Source of the DNA: Euptelea pleiosperma
Taxonomy: Eukaryota; Streptophyta; Magnoliopsida; Ranunculales; Eupteleaceae
Direction: 5' to 3'
Assembly: GCA_035048495.1 (NCBI GenBank)
Contig: CM068552.1
Span: 10,579,501 to 10,643,500, forward strand
DNA: 64,000 nt
This document shows, in pieces, positions 34,171 to 48,700 of the stretch (position 1 is its first letter; each line of letters opens with the position of its first letter). Position numbers and translations under genes: made by a program. The notes below the pieces were generated by a model. It did not search any database. It was not told the origin of the DNA and was given only the letters and a program-made list of their open reading frames with translations.

Positions 34171-34550
34171 GGGTTGCGATGTAACAAGGTACACCTCACG
34201 CAAAAAGTGTGAGAAAGCACAATTTTGGTTACTCACCGCTGCCACCTGGGCCCACTGATCGCACGATGTTTGGCCCACCCCTCAATAAACATTCATATAA
34301 AAAATCACATTGTTTGATAATTTTTGGCTGTTGGTTTTAGTACTTATTAAAACAACTAGTACAATCAAACAGCTATGATCATGCTTTAAAAAATCTAATG
34401 GTTAGAGACAACCAATAGGGTGATTTTCGGTGCGTATATCCACCGGGGTGGGCTAAACATCCATGTGGTCAATGGGCCCAGATGGCAACGGTGAGTAACA
34501 AAATTCATGGTTCCTTACGTTTTTTGGCGTCAGGTATACCTTGTTACGTC
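34171..34550. mobile_element. Foldback MITE, TGTAACAAG family, second copy
   Basis: gggttgcgatgtaacaaggtacacctcacgc at the left and ggcgtcaggtataccttgttacgtc at the right are inverted ends around the same core. It lies 12 bp from the preceding copy, in the same arrangement. Confidence 0.8.
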
Positions 34551-34978
34551 TTTTTCCTTAGTCTATTATCTATTATTTATACTAAAGATTGGCATTGTTG
34601 AGGTGGCGCTCTCTCCATCTTTTTTACGTCTTTTTTTCCAAAAACACCATTTTTAATCTTTTACAAAAATAACCCCTTGACAATTGCATTAACGTTATTA
34701 ACAAACAAGGATATTTCAAAAAAAATATACAATCAAGAAGTGCATAAGGCAGAGAAGTGCTGATGTGGCACTCTCTCCCTTTAGAGTACCACATCAGAGA
34801 TTTACGTTTTCCAAAAATACCCTTATTTACCCTACACAAGCCTCTCTCTCCACCCAAAGCCTTTTCCACTCCCCCACTACCCTCTTTAATTAAAAAACAA
34901 TGTGTATATTAATTAAACATTTACCAGCCAATACATTGGGGGCAGTTGGCTCTTTCTTGTAGGCACAACCATTTGACT

Positions 34979-35056
34979 CTCCCTCTCCCTCCCAAACTCT
35001 CCGGTCTCTCTACCCCCTCCCTTCCCACTTTCCCTCTCCCTCTCCCTCTCCCTCTC
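34979..35056. repeat. CTCCCT-type simple repeat
   Basis: A pyrimidine tract dominated by TCTCCC units. The neighbouring CT-rich 35140-35225 could be a leader of an unannotated transcript, but no frame supports a gene. Confidence 0.7.
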
Positions 35057-35225
35057 TAACTCTAAAATGTCTATACGTTTCTCCCATATATATTCTCCCT
35101 CTCCTTCCTCACTCATTATCCGTTCATCTGTCACAACCGCCAAATCTCTCTACAAATTCAAAGCTCTCTCCAATCTCCCATCGCTCTCTTCTTCATCTAT
35201 CACCTGCACTTTCATTTCTCTTTCA

Positions 35226-36400
35226 GGTATGTAATTCTTATGTCATCTCTCAGTTTTGTTCTTTTTCTTTTTTCCTTCTATTAATAATATTTTAGGTTGC
35301 TTCAAATACAGAAATGCGAATTATAGACATTATTTGATGTTTCTGAAACATGAGTCTTGATCTAAAATGGACTATTTGTTCCGGGCTGAGCTTGATTTCG
35401 ATTGGAATATGCTGATTTCTTTCTTCTTCTTTTTAATGAGTTTGAGGATGTATTTGAAACATTTGACAATTTGGACTAGGTTTAGAGTTAGATGATTATA
35501 GTTGTACGGTCCTCTATAGACCATATTTTTCTAGATCACACACTTTAGTTTTGCTAATTGTCTGTACAAGCAAATGCAATAGATTGGACGGTTAAGATCA
35601 TTTGATTGGGTTGATTTGTAACCTAAGACATACTAACCTTTCTTTGACATTGAGGATCATGCTTGGTTTATGCACTGCACACACTGTATCTATGTAATAA
35701 TCAATATGAGATAATGAAATTAAATGAATGGTTTATAAGAGGCTATGAATCTAACGGTTGCATGTGTTCGTTTTATTCTGATTTTTGTGTTGTTCCCCCT
35801 CAAAAAAGAGACACATTAATTGAATGCTCTAGATGACCTAATTGGGGATCCACACAAATGCTATATAGTTGTGTGGGATATTGGAATGATGTGGCACAAA
35901 TAGTCATCAATCCAGAGCATCCAAATGTTAGACCACTTGATCAATGCAATATTGACAACTGAAATGAACATGTGATTACATACTCTTATAACCCTTGGTA
36001 ACTGTTGTCATTGGACGTGCTCAATCAAATAATTACTATTGTTATAACCATCTTAGAAATAGTGTGTAATATTTCGAATAGCCAAACGGAACAACAACTA
36101 TGGTATTAGACAGTTAAGATAATCCGATCAGGTTGATCAAGTCTCCCACATGCCAACTGCCTGATTTATAGATAATATGCTAATTGAAGTCTCCAGTATG
36201 CCAACAACCTGATTTATAGAGCATTGTATCCTTAATTCACCTATCTTATGTTGATTATGATCATTGTCCAGTGCATGTGACTTTAGTATTACTGCATTGT
36301 TTACATAGAAGTGGTATTTTATAGATTGTAAAGATTATTATTATTTTTTAAGCTTGTATTTATTTTATATTTTTATTATTTTTTTCTTATTTCTTTGACG
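35226..36400. other. Intergenic upstream of STY46; no gene seen
   Basis: AT-rich sequence with a short imperfect direct repeat (ctgatttatagataatatgctaattgaagtctcc / ctgatttatagagc near 36160-36215). Nothing else recognised. Confidence 0.35.
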
Positions 36401-36401
36401 G

Positions 36402-36594
36402 GGCCGAAAAGAGTAAAACTTCTATCAGAAGAAATTATAAATCACACAATCACAAGCCAATGAGTTCTCGGCACCTACACAAGTGCTTTTTGCAAGGTAC
36501 CCATGTGCTTTTGCTTTTAGGTGTACGTGCCGAGAACTCATTGGCTGTGATTGTGTGATTTGCAATCCGATTGTGACAGAAGTTTTACTCGGCC
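36402..36594. mobile_element. Foldback MITE about 400 bp upstream of STY46
   Basis: Inverted arms: ggccgaaaagagtaaaactt and tcacacaatcacaagccaatgagttctcggcac on the left; gtgccgagaactcattggctgtgattgtgtga and aagttttactcggcc on the right, about 75 bp each around a short loop. Confidence 0.8.
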
Positions 36595-36819
36595 AAAAAT
36601 ACTATAAACACTGAAAGAAGCAAAGCTAGTAAGGATTGGTAGAATCCACGTCGACATGAGTGGATGGGTACGCACTACGCCCTACGCGGTTAAACGTTCC
36701 GCGAGAGAGAGAGAAAAAAATAATAGAAATTAAGGAAGAGATGTGAAGCAATAGCTACATTACAACACTACTTCTGGCGCTGTTTTTCCTCTCTCATGCA
36801 AAGAAAGGAAAGAGATTAT

Positions 36820-36827
36820 TATAAATA
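36820..36827 (+). promoter_or_regulatory. TATA box of the STY46-like gene
   Basis: TATAAATA, 164 bp upstream of the start codon and followed by a CT-rich leader (tctctctctgtttctttc), as in many plant core promoters. GA repeats at 36702-36716 precede it. Confidence 0.65.
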
Positions 36828-36990
36828 AAGCAAATTCTCATCTCTCTCTGTTTCTTTCTTCCTTAACTTTCTCTCTGGTTATTCTCACGAGTGATCATCG
36901 TGAGCTTGTTTTGTTTTTTTCGAAGATAGTTTCGGATCTCAAGAGCTCTCTTTATTTATTTTTGGTCTGGTTTGATTTCTTTCATCTTTA

Positions 36991-39900
36991 ATGACGATGG
37001 ATGATAACGAGAGTTGCAGTAGCAGAACTATGGATTCATCGCCAACGCACCCTCGGCAGCAAAGACAGAAACTTGAGGTATACAACGAGGTTCTTCGTCG
37101 ACTCAAGGATTCTGATAACGAAGAGGCGAATCTTCCTGGTTTCGACGATGAGCTCTGGGCTCATTTCAATCGACTCCCGACTAGGTACCTAACCCTAGGC
37201 TTTCATTTTTTTAAAAATTCTTGTTGAAGTTGTATCTCTCGTTGTTTTGCACGATCACGATCGTTGAATCTGGTATCTGAGGGTTTAACTTCTAAATTTT
37301 TTGTGTCCAAGATGTCCTTTTTAGTCTCGTTTTGCTCATGATCGTTTTCTTCTTCTTCTATTCAAATCGTATTTGATGGATTTATCTCAATTGAAGTTAA
37401 TGTAGTCTTTCTTGACGTGGCAAATATTTTTTTTTGGTTTAGGTCTCTGTCTTTAGACTGAAAATGGAGAGTAGAATTGCACGGCTTTACTCTTTTCTTC
37501 GTCATTTTTTATTTGTGGTTCATTATTTTAATGATTGGATTAGATTGTCAATTGTAGTGAATTTCTATAATTGAGGCTTTATTTTGGCTCGGATCAGTAG
37601 TGAAAAAATACTGATTTTATTTATGTTTGTTCTTGTCTAATGATCGTGTTGACGGATTTGATTTTCTGCAATGTAGATATGCGCTGGATGTGAATGTGGA
37701 GAGGGCAGAAGATGTTCTCACACACAAGAGATTACTGCAACTTGCACACGACCCTGCTAATAGACCTGCATTTGAAGTTCGCCTTGTGCAGGTAAACACC
37801 TTTGAATTTACTATTTATTGCTTTCCAAGTTTTAATGCATCTGTCACCTCTCAATTAACTGTAGTCTTAATAATGTAGAAATGCATCACACACTATATCT
37901 GTCAGTGTTGCAATGTAATTCTGAAATTTGGAGCAAAGATCTCTAGTTTCTTGATTTGCATTTTGGTCATTTCTTGTCGTAGCGATGCACTGTTATTTCG
38001 AATGTTTTACATGTATTCTGTACTCCTGCTATTCCCACACTGTACAAAGGATCTCCTGCTCGATTAGGTTTAACCTTGAATGGCAAACTCATTAATCAAT
38101 ATCTATAAGCAGCATCAGAGATCAGTCGTATTACTTTTGCAAGAAGTGTGTATCTTGCAGCTAGGATTCCACTTGGGGTTTTAGTCCAATTTTGTAAACC
38201 TTGGATTGGAACTTTTGCAAGTGGTCAAACTTACAAATATTTGAGTCTATTCTATGAAATTTGAATCCACATTTGTTAGGTTTTTGATATAGAGGTTCTT
38301 CTAGATGTTTGGTCACTGTATTGCTAGATTTAGTTATCAATAATAACTACCAATTGTATGCCCTTCTAGAAGTTCTGTCACTATGTGCCAAGCCTTCTTG
38401 AAAACTCGTTCTAAAATCTTGGTGGTGAAGGCTGCACAACTGTCCCAAAATCCGGTACATCAGGTACAGCTTGACCCAGTTATTATGAACTGAAAAACCA
38501 TTGACTTTATGGCTGCCTTTGGTTAACTTGGTTGATACAAAATTTGGTTTTGATTGATACACAAAATGTACCATTTTGACTCGATCGATGGTGTATTTGC
38601 CCCTTTCTTCTCATCACAGAAACATATCTCTCAGTGTCATCCAATACATATATAAAACAGATGATATGTGTCAATTCTGTTTAATATTTATGAGATTAGG
38701 TACAAGACACTAACAACGGCAAAGGAGAGGGATAAATTCAGTTAAGGAGGAAAAGTAGCTATGGTAAAAGAGAGTCAACTGAAACATCGAGGGAAAAATA
38801 CAGAAACAATCTTTTTCTTCTTACTTTTTCCTTGTAGGCTTCCCCGTTAATGATAAAAAAGGCTAAAAATTTCAATACTTCGGGACATGAAAGAAATTTG
38901 AACAACTTGTTATGGGCATAAAAAGACACGAATCTTTAACAATGAAATATACATGCTTGATAAGATCCCAATATATGAAAACTGAGAATATGTATATATG
39001 AAATGATCAAAGTTAGTGTTGTTAATATGTATACATGTAGACAATGTGTGCTTGTTTGAAACCTACTGTTGCCATGATTCACTTGGTTGCCAATTAACAT
39101 ACCAAGGCATGCATCAAATATAATGTCCCAATCAAGGTTCTTTGTTTGAAGGGGTTGCCAGTGCGAGGTTGTTACATGAAGGTTTTAGGACAAATCAGAT
39201 ACTTTTACCATCATGAGGTTGTTACATGAGGTTGTTGCATTTTACCATCATGGTTATCAATATAAGGATTCTCCTTTTTTATTTATTTTTTTTCTGTATT
39301 GGAAAACTTATGTTTCTAGGTATTGAATATATGGTAAGAGAAAAAGCTTTTACGGTCATACTATTACTCTGTTAGAAAAATACTCACATAATAACTAAAT
39401 AGCATTTGATGCTCCCTCTTTTTATAACTTATTGCTTAAAAGCATTTATATCCAATGGGAAACCCGTTTGTATTCGACATGAGGTGATTTAGAACCAAGC
39501 GGGAGATAGAGTAATCAGTAGAGGCAGGATTGTGTATATGAGAATATTAGAGAAAAATAAACGCAGCGTGAAATGGTTGCTAACTTCAAATCCTTTTGCT
39601 AGGGTAGAGTTTAGGATAGTAAATTAAGAATGTTAATTTTTTCTTTTTATATATTTTTGACTACCTACTTATGCTTTTTTTTTTTTATTTTTTTTTTTTT
39701 TATTTTTACGGAGGCTTACAATTTGTTACTTCATAAAAATACATTGATTCATTTCATATGCATATAAACGTGTATTTTGAAATTATTGTTATAACTACTA
39801 ACAATAAACCTGTCAGTACCGATCCATTGGGCAATACTTGACAAAAAAAAAAAAAAGGATCCATTGGGCAATGTTCTCCTGACTTATATTTCCAAGCCTT

Positions 39901-42715
39901 GATATTCACCCCCTGTTTGATAATAGTAACCATTATGGATTGCTATAGTATTTATTTGTTTATTTTTGTGGACTTCATGTATAGGATTTTTAAATATTGT
40001 GAATCAGATCATTTATATTGTTGTAAATTTGGTTGCAATGTTTTGGAAAATCAGATAAGACTGGCCCGTTCAATCTGGTTGGACCGCACTGGCAGGTTTA
40101 GTGTCCCGCTTTGACCTTGAATTGGATTTTACTTTTAGCTTCTTGTTTTTTTGAAGAACTAACAAAGGTTTTAGTGGTTCCTTATATAATTATTTAAGAA
40201 AGATCGAAAGGAAAAAATCCTTTCTAAAGCACGTTTATACTTTATGATCCCACCTATTTGATAAACATTAATAAGTTGTTTTAAAATACCCCATGAATCT
40301 GTATTTGTCTTAGTTTTTCTCATTGGATTTTTCTGTTGAACCAGTACAATCTATCCTAAGCAAGCCGGTCTGACAAGATCTGTGACTTCAATGGTTCGGT
40401 GGCTAGTTTTTTTTCCATTGCTTTGTCAGGAAAAACTTTTGAGTCTAATGCATCTTGCATACAAATGCTTTACAAGAAGATATTGAAAATAGTTTACTTC
40501 ATAACTTTTTGTTCCATGTTTCCCTTTGTATATCAATTGTTTGATGATATGAATGTTACACCTGACTTTGCTGTTGCATCTTTAGTTTATGTGTCGTTTC
40601 CCAACTTCCTTTAGCATTGTAATGTTTAGAATGAATTTTTTATTCAATTGTTATTTTGAGCATATTTTTATTGTTTGTTTGTAAATTGCATGCATGTCCG
40701 ATGCATTGCGACAATCTTTCTTATGCAGGTTTCTCCTGTTTTTGATGGAAATTCAATTGATTTTATTCTTTCAAACTCTCCAAGAAAAGAAGATGCTCAA
40801 AGTTCTTCAAATTATCCTGGTAGACAAAGGTATAGTTTGTTTGCTTTTTTATTTGTGCAATGTCTTCTTTTTGCATGGTGACCTTCAAGAGTGGATGGAG
40901 TACAAATCAAATAGATGAAACATTTAACATGCAGACACTGTAAGATTATCGTAGTAGAGTCTCTAACCATGCAACATAAGTTTGGATCTTTGCATTAAGA
41001 TGGAAGAGAAGGATGGAAAATGGAAGTTGCCCAAGAATAAGGGGTAGAATCTAAAAGGAGATAAAGCAGTGTCTTTTAGAGCAAAATTGGTAGGAGAAGG
41101 AGGTGGAATTTAAATGCTGGAACTAAGGTGATGTGAAATGAAATAGCCATTGGTGTTGGATTGATGAGATCCAAAAGGTCATCAGGGAAAAGAGATCCTG
41201 GTAATGGACTTGGCGACGCCTTTACAAGCGAGGAAAACTTCGCAAAGCATGAAAGTGCTTAAAGAGAAGCAAGTTGACATATATATATATATATATATAG
41301 TAAGAGAAGAAGAGATTAAAAAAATGGTTACTTTCAGAAATTACTACATGAACATCATGTGAGGGGCTTAGTACTAGAAAGAGATACTAATCTTAGAGAG
41401 ACTAGAGGGCATATGAAGTTCAATAAAATTAGAGTTACATAACTGAAAGAAGCTTTGACAAGGATGAAAATAAGGTCTTTTTTCCTTTTTCCTTATATAA
41501 ATATTTACTTAAAATTTTCATTGATTATGTTGCAATCTTCTCATTATTTCTTCAGCATTCATCCACCACCTGCTTTTGGTTCATCGCCCAATCTCGAAGC
41601 CCTTGCACTTGAAGCCAACAAATCACATGTTCAAGATGAAGATAGCTCTGTGAATGCCAATCCACACTTTTCTCGGTAAATACTGTTTACAAAATGAAGT
41701 TCATGCTAATGATTATTTATGCTAAATAGGTTTGAGGCTTATTTGGGTTCTCTCTCATTTGTTTTCCTTATAATTATGTTACCATACTTCTTTGTGCTTT
41801 TTAATTAGTTAGATGATCTCTGGTATCTGTTTTTGATATGCTAGATGATAATGATGATGATGATATGCTCGATCTACTCTATTGTTATTCTATTCTTTCT
41901 AAATTATATGGAATGAAGTGTCTATATTTCAACCAGGGTTGATACAACCACTAGGATGCCTAAAAAACAGGATTTTGGTAGTATATGCCAAAATATTTTG
42001 GAATTTCGACATATATTGGATTAGTTTGGTCATTTCAACCAAAATGTTCTAGAACACAAAATAATACAATATTAAGTCAATATATTTCATTCATGTTGAC
42101 TGTACGATATGTGTAAAAACCCATTCCTCTTCCTTTTTTCCATCCCAAACTGGTTCCTCTTGCAATATGCCAAAAGGGCCTCTTTGGTGGAGATTTTGGA
42201 GAGCAAAACCTTTCCCTTAGATTGTTTGGAGAGCAAAATCTCATTGGGTGTATATGTATCATATTGATAGATTTATGATGCATTTATATAAGATTTGCAG
42301 CTATATATTTGGATTTTTAGGGTGAAAAATTTGGGAAAACCCACTAAAAAATTTGGGAACATTGTTCATCTTTTAGTATATAAGACATGTAATCCCAATA
42401 TGTAACATTCAGGAATTAGTAATTATATCTAATTGGTTAATTACTAATTTATCTTTATGATCTTTTTATATTAAAAAAATAACATTCTAATAAAATATAA
42501 ATTTTAAAGAATTAGGAAACCAATATTTGCATATATGAATAATAATTTTAATATATTACAGTGTTAAATTACAATAAAATGAAATATAGATATTATAAAT
42601 TCTTCTCTTTTATGATTTATGAGTAGTAGTTTAACACATTTTTTATATTTTGTTGAAAGAAAAAGAATAAAAATATATTAAATTAAATGGTGAAAGAGAC
42701 AAATGAGAAAGAGAG

Positions 42716-42746
<31 letters not shown>

Positions 42747-45700
42747 CCAAAACCAAATAAAGACAAAAGAAAAGGGTATCTTTTTTTACCAAATAAGAGG
42801 GTTTCTCGTTCTTTTGAGAAACCAATGGCCCCTTTTTCTCTTCAAAAGCCATGAAAATGTCCTCCAATCATTGAATCTTTCCATCTAATGTTGAAATGAA
42901 GATGTAAACCTTGATAGGAATTGTGTAAAACTAGATAGAAAAGCCCCAAGTGCTGAAGGGGCCAACTCAACCTGAGCCTAACGTCGGGTTGAGCTGCCGC
43001 CCAAGTTGCAGCCCTAACAACAATACTCAGGAATTGATGGGGAGACCATTAACCACTTTCTTCTTCATTGCCATTTTGCTAGTGAAGTGTGGAATGTGTT
43101 CTTCCGTATCTCTAGAATTTGTTGGATGATTCCAGAACAGTGCTAGAGCTTACAAAGGGTGGTGTATAAAAGCCTTTACTCACTGGAGGCCTACATTTGG
43201 AGGTCACTTCCATGGTTTAAAAAACGGCCGTTGTAACGGATTTGGACCTCCCCCTCCCCCGTTACATTATGTACCATTAAAATGCCCAGAAAATAACGGC
43301 CGTTATTTTCTGTTATAACGAAAATAACGACCGTTATTTTGTGGAAAAATTTGAGGAAAAAAAGGCCGTTGTTTCTGTTATATTCCGTTTTTTGAAAATC
43401 TGAAATTCAAATTTCAAAATTTGAATTCCAGCACCATTTTTCCGTTATTTTCCTTTTTTCCTGTTATTTTCCGTTTTTGCCCCTGAGCGTTATTTTCGTT
43501 ATACTGGCCATTATAATGGAAAAAATGGTAACGCCTCCAGTCCGTTATACCGTTATAATGGCCCCTTTTAAACCTTGGTTACTTCTTCTTGCTTTGTGTT
43601 GGGAGATTTTGAAGGTGAAAAATGGGCATGTTTTTGAAGGGAAGGAATTAGGCCTAGAAGCTATGGTATTGAATACCAAGGCCTCTATATTACTGCTCTT
43701 CTCTTATGCTTGAGTTTAAGGGGTTCCATCTTGATGTTTTTGTGTTCATGGGTCTAGGCGTAACTAATTTTTTGGTTCTTGGTGAGGATTAACCTTCCTT
43801 CCTTTGTGTTCCTTGTATTTTTGCAGTGGGGGGTTTGATTACCCCTTCTTTCTTTATTTACTTAATTTTTACTGATAAAAAAAATCACAGACACAGTACA
43901 TCTACTAAATACAGAGAGAAATTAAGCGTTCACTACGAGACACACAAAACAACAACAATAATAATTATTATTATTGTTGTTGTTGTTGTTGTTGTTATTA
44001 CTAGGGGAAAGCAGGTGAGAGAGTTCCTCGCCAAAAAATAATCCGTTTCGACATTTCTAGCGCTATGAAAAGTGGATTAAAAGTAAAAAAATTCTGGCCC
44101 GTCCTTTTCACTGTTAAATTTAAGTGCACTTTTGATAGGGTTAGAAGTTTCAGAATGGGCTGGTTTTTTGTGAGGATGATCTTCATGATGAGGAGATCAT
44201 CCTCACCACAAATCAGCCCTTAATTCGTCTTCATGTGGGCCCCACAGATCAGTTATTATTATACATTTTTGTGTGTAACCGACTGATTATACTTTCCAAT
44301 GGATGATTATCCCCAGCTGTTTTGTTCCTCCCTTGTGTTTGTAATAGTTCCTAAGAACTCATTAAGTTGCTAGTTTGATATTTTCTTGTTCATAACACAC
44401 TGATATTGATAATTATCAAAAGGACAAAAAAAGAAAAGAAAACAATGCGGTATAGATAATCCAGTGGTTTACGTACCTTTCTTTTGTATCTTTATTTTTC
44501 TGTTATTGGTTCAAATTGATCATTTACCATTTATTTGTAATTTTTATCCCTAGTCAATTTGTTGTTTCTTGTTTTGTGGGTGAGATAATTTTTCTCAATG
44601 GCACTGTTAACAATTGATTACAATGTTTAATGTTAGTTAGCATTTTTATGAAAGCATTACTATAGCACATGGATTGATGAGGAGCTTCTCTAACTTCAGT
44701 AAAAGTTAAGAAAGTGTTACTACTCATTACCTTGATTGCTGGGAGTTTCTGTTAATTCTTATTTATATAATCTAGCATCACTTTCAGATTTCTATGCTGA
44801 CAGTCATGATTCTGTATGATTGATAATCATTAGGTCCATGCATGAGATCACTTTTTCAACAGATGACAAGCCAAAACTTCTCAGTCAGGTAATTGGCTGA
44901 TTTGTCTACACTAATTTGCGATAATAGTATCATATATTTTGAAGAATGTGTGTGTGTGTGATTTGTGTGTGATTTGGAATGTAATGTTCATATCCTTTGG
45001 CATTATATACCAAGTAAGCAGGATACATTAGAGGTGAACACCGACGAGAATGCTTATGACAATTATATTCTGGGACATGGGAGTTTATCAGTCTGTAAAG
45101 TGTGTTTGGGAGATAATGTTACTGTTTTTGGTACTTCACATGGAGTTCCATACTTTGCTATTCTTCTCTAAAATACTGATGTAGTATCTTATCCTCTTAA
45201 GCACTAATTATGAGGGACTAAATAAATTTGGTACTGTCAAACTTATGCATGAAACATTCTGCAGTGGCTTCTAAATAAAGATTGTATCTGGCCTTATATG
45301 TTAACTCTTTTCCTTTTGCATTGTGATAATTTCATCTATGTTATACTACCAGTTGACTTCATTACTTGCTGAGCTTGGTCTGAATATCCAAGAGGCGCAT
45401 GCTTTTTCTACAGTGGATGGCTACTCCTTGGATGTCTTTGTTGTTGATGGTTGGCCACAAGAGGTATTTCTTAATCTTTTTCTTCATTTAATTATGAGGC
45501 TAAAATGTCTTATTAGTCTTGATAGAAATATTCAACATTTATGGGGTACAGCATTAAGACAATGCTAGTTTATGTCAGTATTTTAGAACTGGCTAGTCCA
45601 CTTGGGATATCAATTGCTAAACTATCATATATCAACTAGCAAGATAGGAATAAATTCATTTAACTAATTAGAAATAAAGAATGCATCACATATGTATGGA

Positions 45701-48700
45701 CTTGATGCATTAGGGTTTCCTTGATTATTTTTTATTATAATCTGTTTACATTAATGAATTAGTTTTATTGATAATTTACAAATTCTATCTACTGTTAACT
45801 TATGCATTTTGCTTAAATTTTTATTTTTAAAAAGAAATTTAATTTTTTTTAGAAAAAACATTTTAACCTGACCAAGTTATAGATCAAGTTAAGTTATACA
45901 GGATATGATTCATTCATGTACAACATGGATGTTTAGGGTGAAAACCAAGGATTGGGGTTTTCCCCAAATTTCAAAAATTTTCACCCTAAACATTCTTCAA
46001 TTCGTGCACAAATTTGGTGTAAATGCATCACAGATCTAATGCATTTACACCTTAACTATTTATTTCTAGCAAAAGACATCAAATTTGGGTTTATTTAAAG
46101 AAATTTCAAACTTACATTGAGAACGCAAAAAACCCCAATTCAATTTTGTTTTGTTGGACTCAATTGATTCAAGCAGTTTTTCACCTCATGAATCAAGTGA
46201 TTTTTTGTGCACCCCTATGATTTCGGTCGAAACATTTCAAAATAAATAACAAAATATTAGTCAAAATAATACATTTTTTTATGTAGCCTAAATTTCTTGT
46301 CAACCCTTGTCAACATTGAACTATTTTGCGAAATATTCAACATTTAATACCTTGCATGTTAAAACCTTTGGACCATGACTTCCTTAGTTCATAAAGTCGA
46401 CACTTCAAAGAAAAAAAAAATTTAATTGTGTAATCATGAACACTTCTATCACATTGCTTTAGATCTTGTAATTTATTGATCATGTCACGGTCATACTTAG
46501 TAGGTAGAAACTTTACTTTCAAAGCCTCTTTAAATCTTTCCCCGTAGTTATCAATCCCAAATCTTGTTGCCTAGGCACTAAACTTTGACTTTGCCCTAAA
46601 CTTCTCTTAGTTATAATTCATAATTAATTCACAAGAGTTTAACTGACATGGAAAAATTTGCCAACTTAGTGAAGTTTGAAGATCGGATGCATTTATACAT
46701 TTGTAATACTAATGTTATGTACCTTAAATGTATGGAAGAAATATGACTTATGGAGAATAATGGTTTTTAGTGAAGAACAACTTCAAAGTTCAAATTACCC
46801 TACCTGAGGAGCATTTTATCTTGATTTCAAAACCTGCAAGTTGTTTAGACTTGAAAGCCCTTAGTGGAGTGGTCATTTTTTCACATAGAAACCTCTCAAA
46901 AGCAAGTAATGTGAAAAAAAGGGATAGAAGTGGTTTAAAGTTTTGATCCTAAATAGTAAAATTTGTCGAGATATCACATGAAAACTTCACTTCGCTAGGC
47001 CATAAATTGATAAAACTCATAAAACATTCTGCTAATTTTAATGCTATGCTTGTTGCCTTTTTCTTTGTTGGAACCATGTCCACCAAGTGAGGGCAAAATC
47101 ATTGAACCTTGTGGCCACTAGGTACTTTACGTTTCTTGGTCGTCATTTTATTGTTTACACAAGCCATTATCATCATCCTCTACACCTTATCCCAAATGTT
47201 TGGGGTCAGCAACTTTTGTCAAGGCATAAGTCTTCAGATCTTTTCTTACTACCTCCATCCATGTCATTTTCAACCTTCCTCTCTCCCTTTTAAGGCTTTC
47301 GACTTGGACCAAAGCGGCTTCCTTCTCATTGTTGCCATTGTTGGTCTTCATTGAACATGCCCAAACCTTCATCCACGTCATCCACTTCAGACATTGTAGG
47401 ATCAGGGGACAACGAAGGGCACGAGTTTGTTGTAAAAAACGTTGTAGCATTTTGTTGTCACCCAATCCCGTTCCTATATATATTACAAGAAGTGCTGTAA
47501 TATATGTTCTAAGGATCATGTTATGACATTTTTGTTTTCGATATTATGTTGATGGTGATGGAAGTCGCACATTTGGTTTCAGATATTGAGTGGATTTTTG
47601 TTTTAACAGCATGGTAAGAATACTTCTTCACCAATTCTTGTGAGAGTCTACTGGAATCTGGAATCAGGAGAGCTTCCTATGTTGGTCCTTTTATGTTGTG
47701 CAACTGCCCTTAGTTGTAGTTCTGCATTGTTTTTTTGTGTAAATTCAAATTTTATGAATATATATGCTTAAACACAGAAACGTATGGGAAATAGGGTATA
47801 AAAAAAGTATGGGAAATATAAAAGTCCAAGTTACAAAAACAACAGAAGAGAAAACTTTAGGTGTAGTGGGATTTTCCTTGGAATTATTATACTAGGTTGA
47901 TGCATCATCCAGGATTGTACAGAAAGCAATTCCAATTTTATATTATGTTATGTGTATATGATTGCTAAAACATTTTTCGTTTACTTTTTATATTGGTCAT
48001 AATTCTTTTCTTGGTTTTTTGTTCTTTTACCGAGTTAATGCACCATCGCCGTTCATTTGACTATTGCTTTTTTGGTTTCAAAGAAGTAACATTTTTAATG
48101 TCTAAACCCTAAATTTCCTTTTTGTCCTTTTGAGTTTACTATAACCTGTTTGATTTTCTTGTTTTGTGGAAATTTTTCAGGAAACCGAACAGCTTAGTCA
48201 TGCCTTGGAAAAGGAAATTTTGAAGATTGAGGTAATTTTCTGTTTCCTTTACATTTTATTCATTGGTTGCAATTTGAAGTTTGTGCAAATAAAGCAAGAA
48301 ATTCTTGACCATGAGTTCTGCATAACAACACTGTTATTTTTTCAGTGAATAACAATACTTTTTTTTTTTTGTTGCACCTCAGTTTAATTTTTAGAATTTA
48401 CTCATTTTGATGCTAAAGAAAGCTTGAGCAATTTGGTTTTGGTTATTTAGTTCTATAAATGGTTGCTGAAGTTATCCATACAGAAGTTACTCTTTCCTAA
48501 CGATCTGATGATATCAGCCAAAAGCATTGGCTACACCTTTGGTATAGGTTCAAATCCTGTTAGACGCAATTTATTTCCATCTATTTTTTTAGATTTCTAT
48601 GTCAAGAAAGATATTTTTAATGATTTGAATCAGAGACGTTTATCAATGATTCCCCTTGTACTAGAGTGATCAACTTCTTAATGATCTATGGTTCCATGTG

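Noticed and set aside
48495..48570. tRNA-like sequence with a GGTTCAAATCC box B
   Set aside because: Only five acceptor pairs and no convincing anticodon arm or box A; at most a decayed SINE or tRNA fragment.
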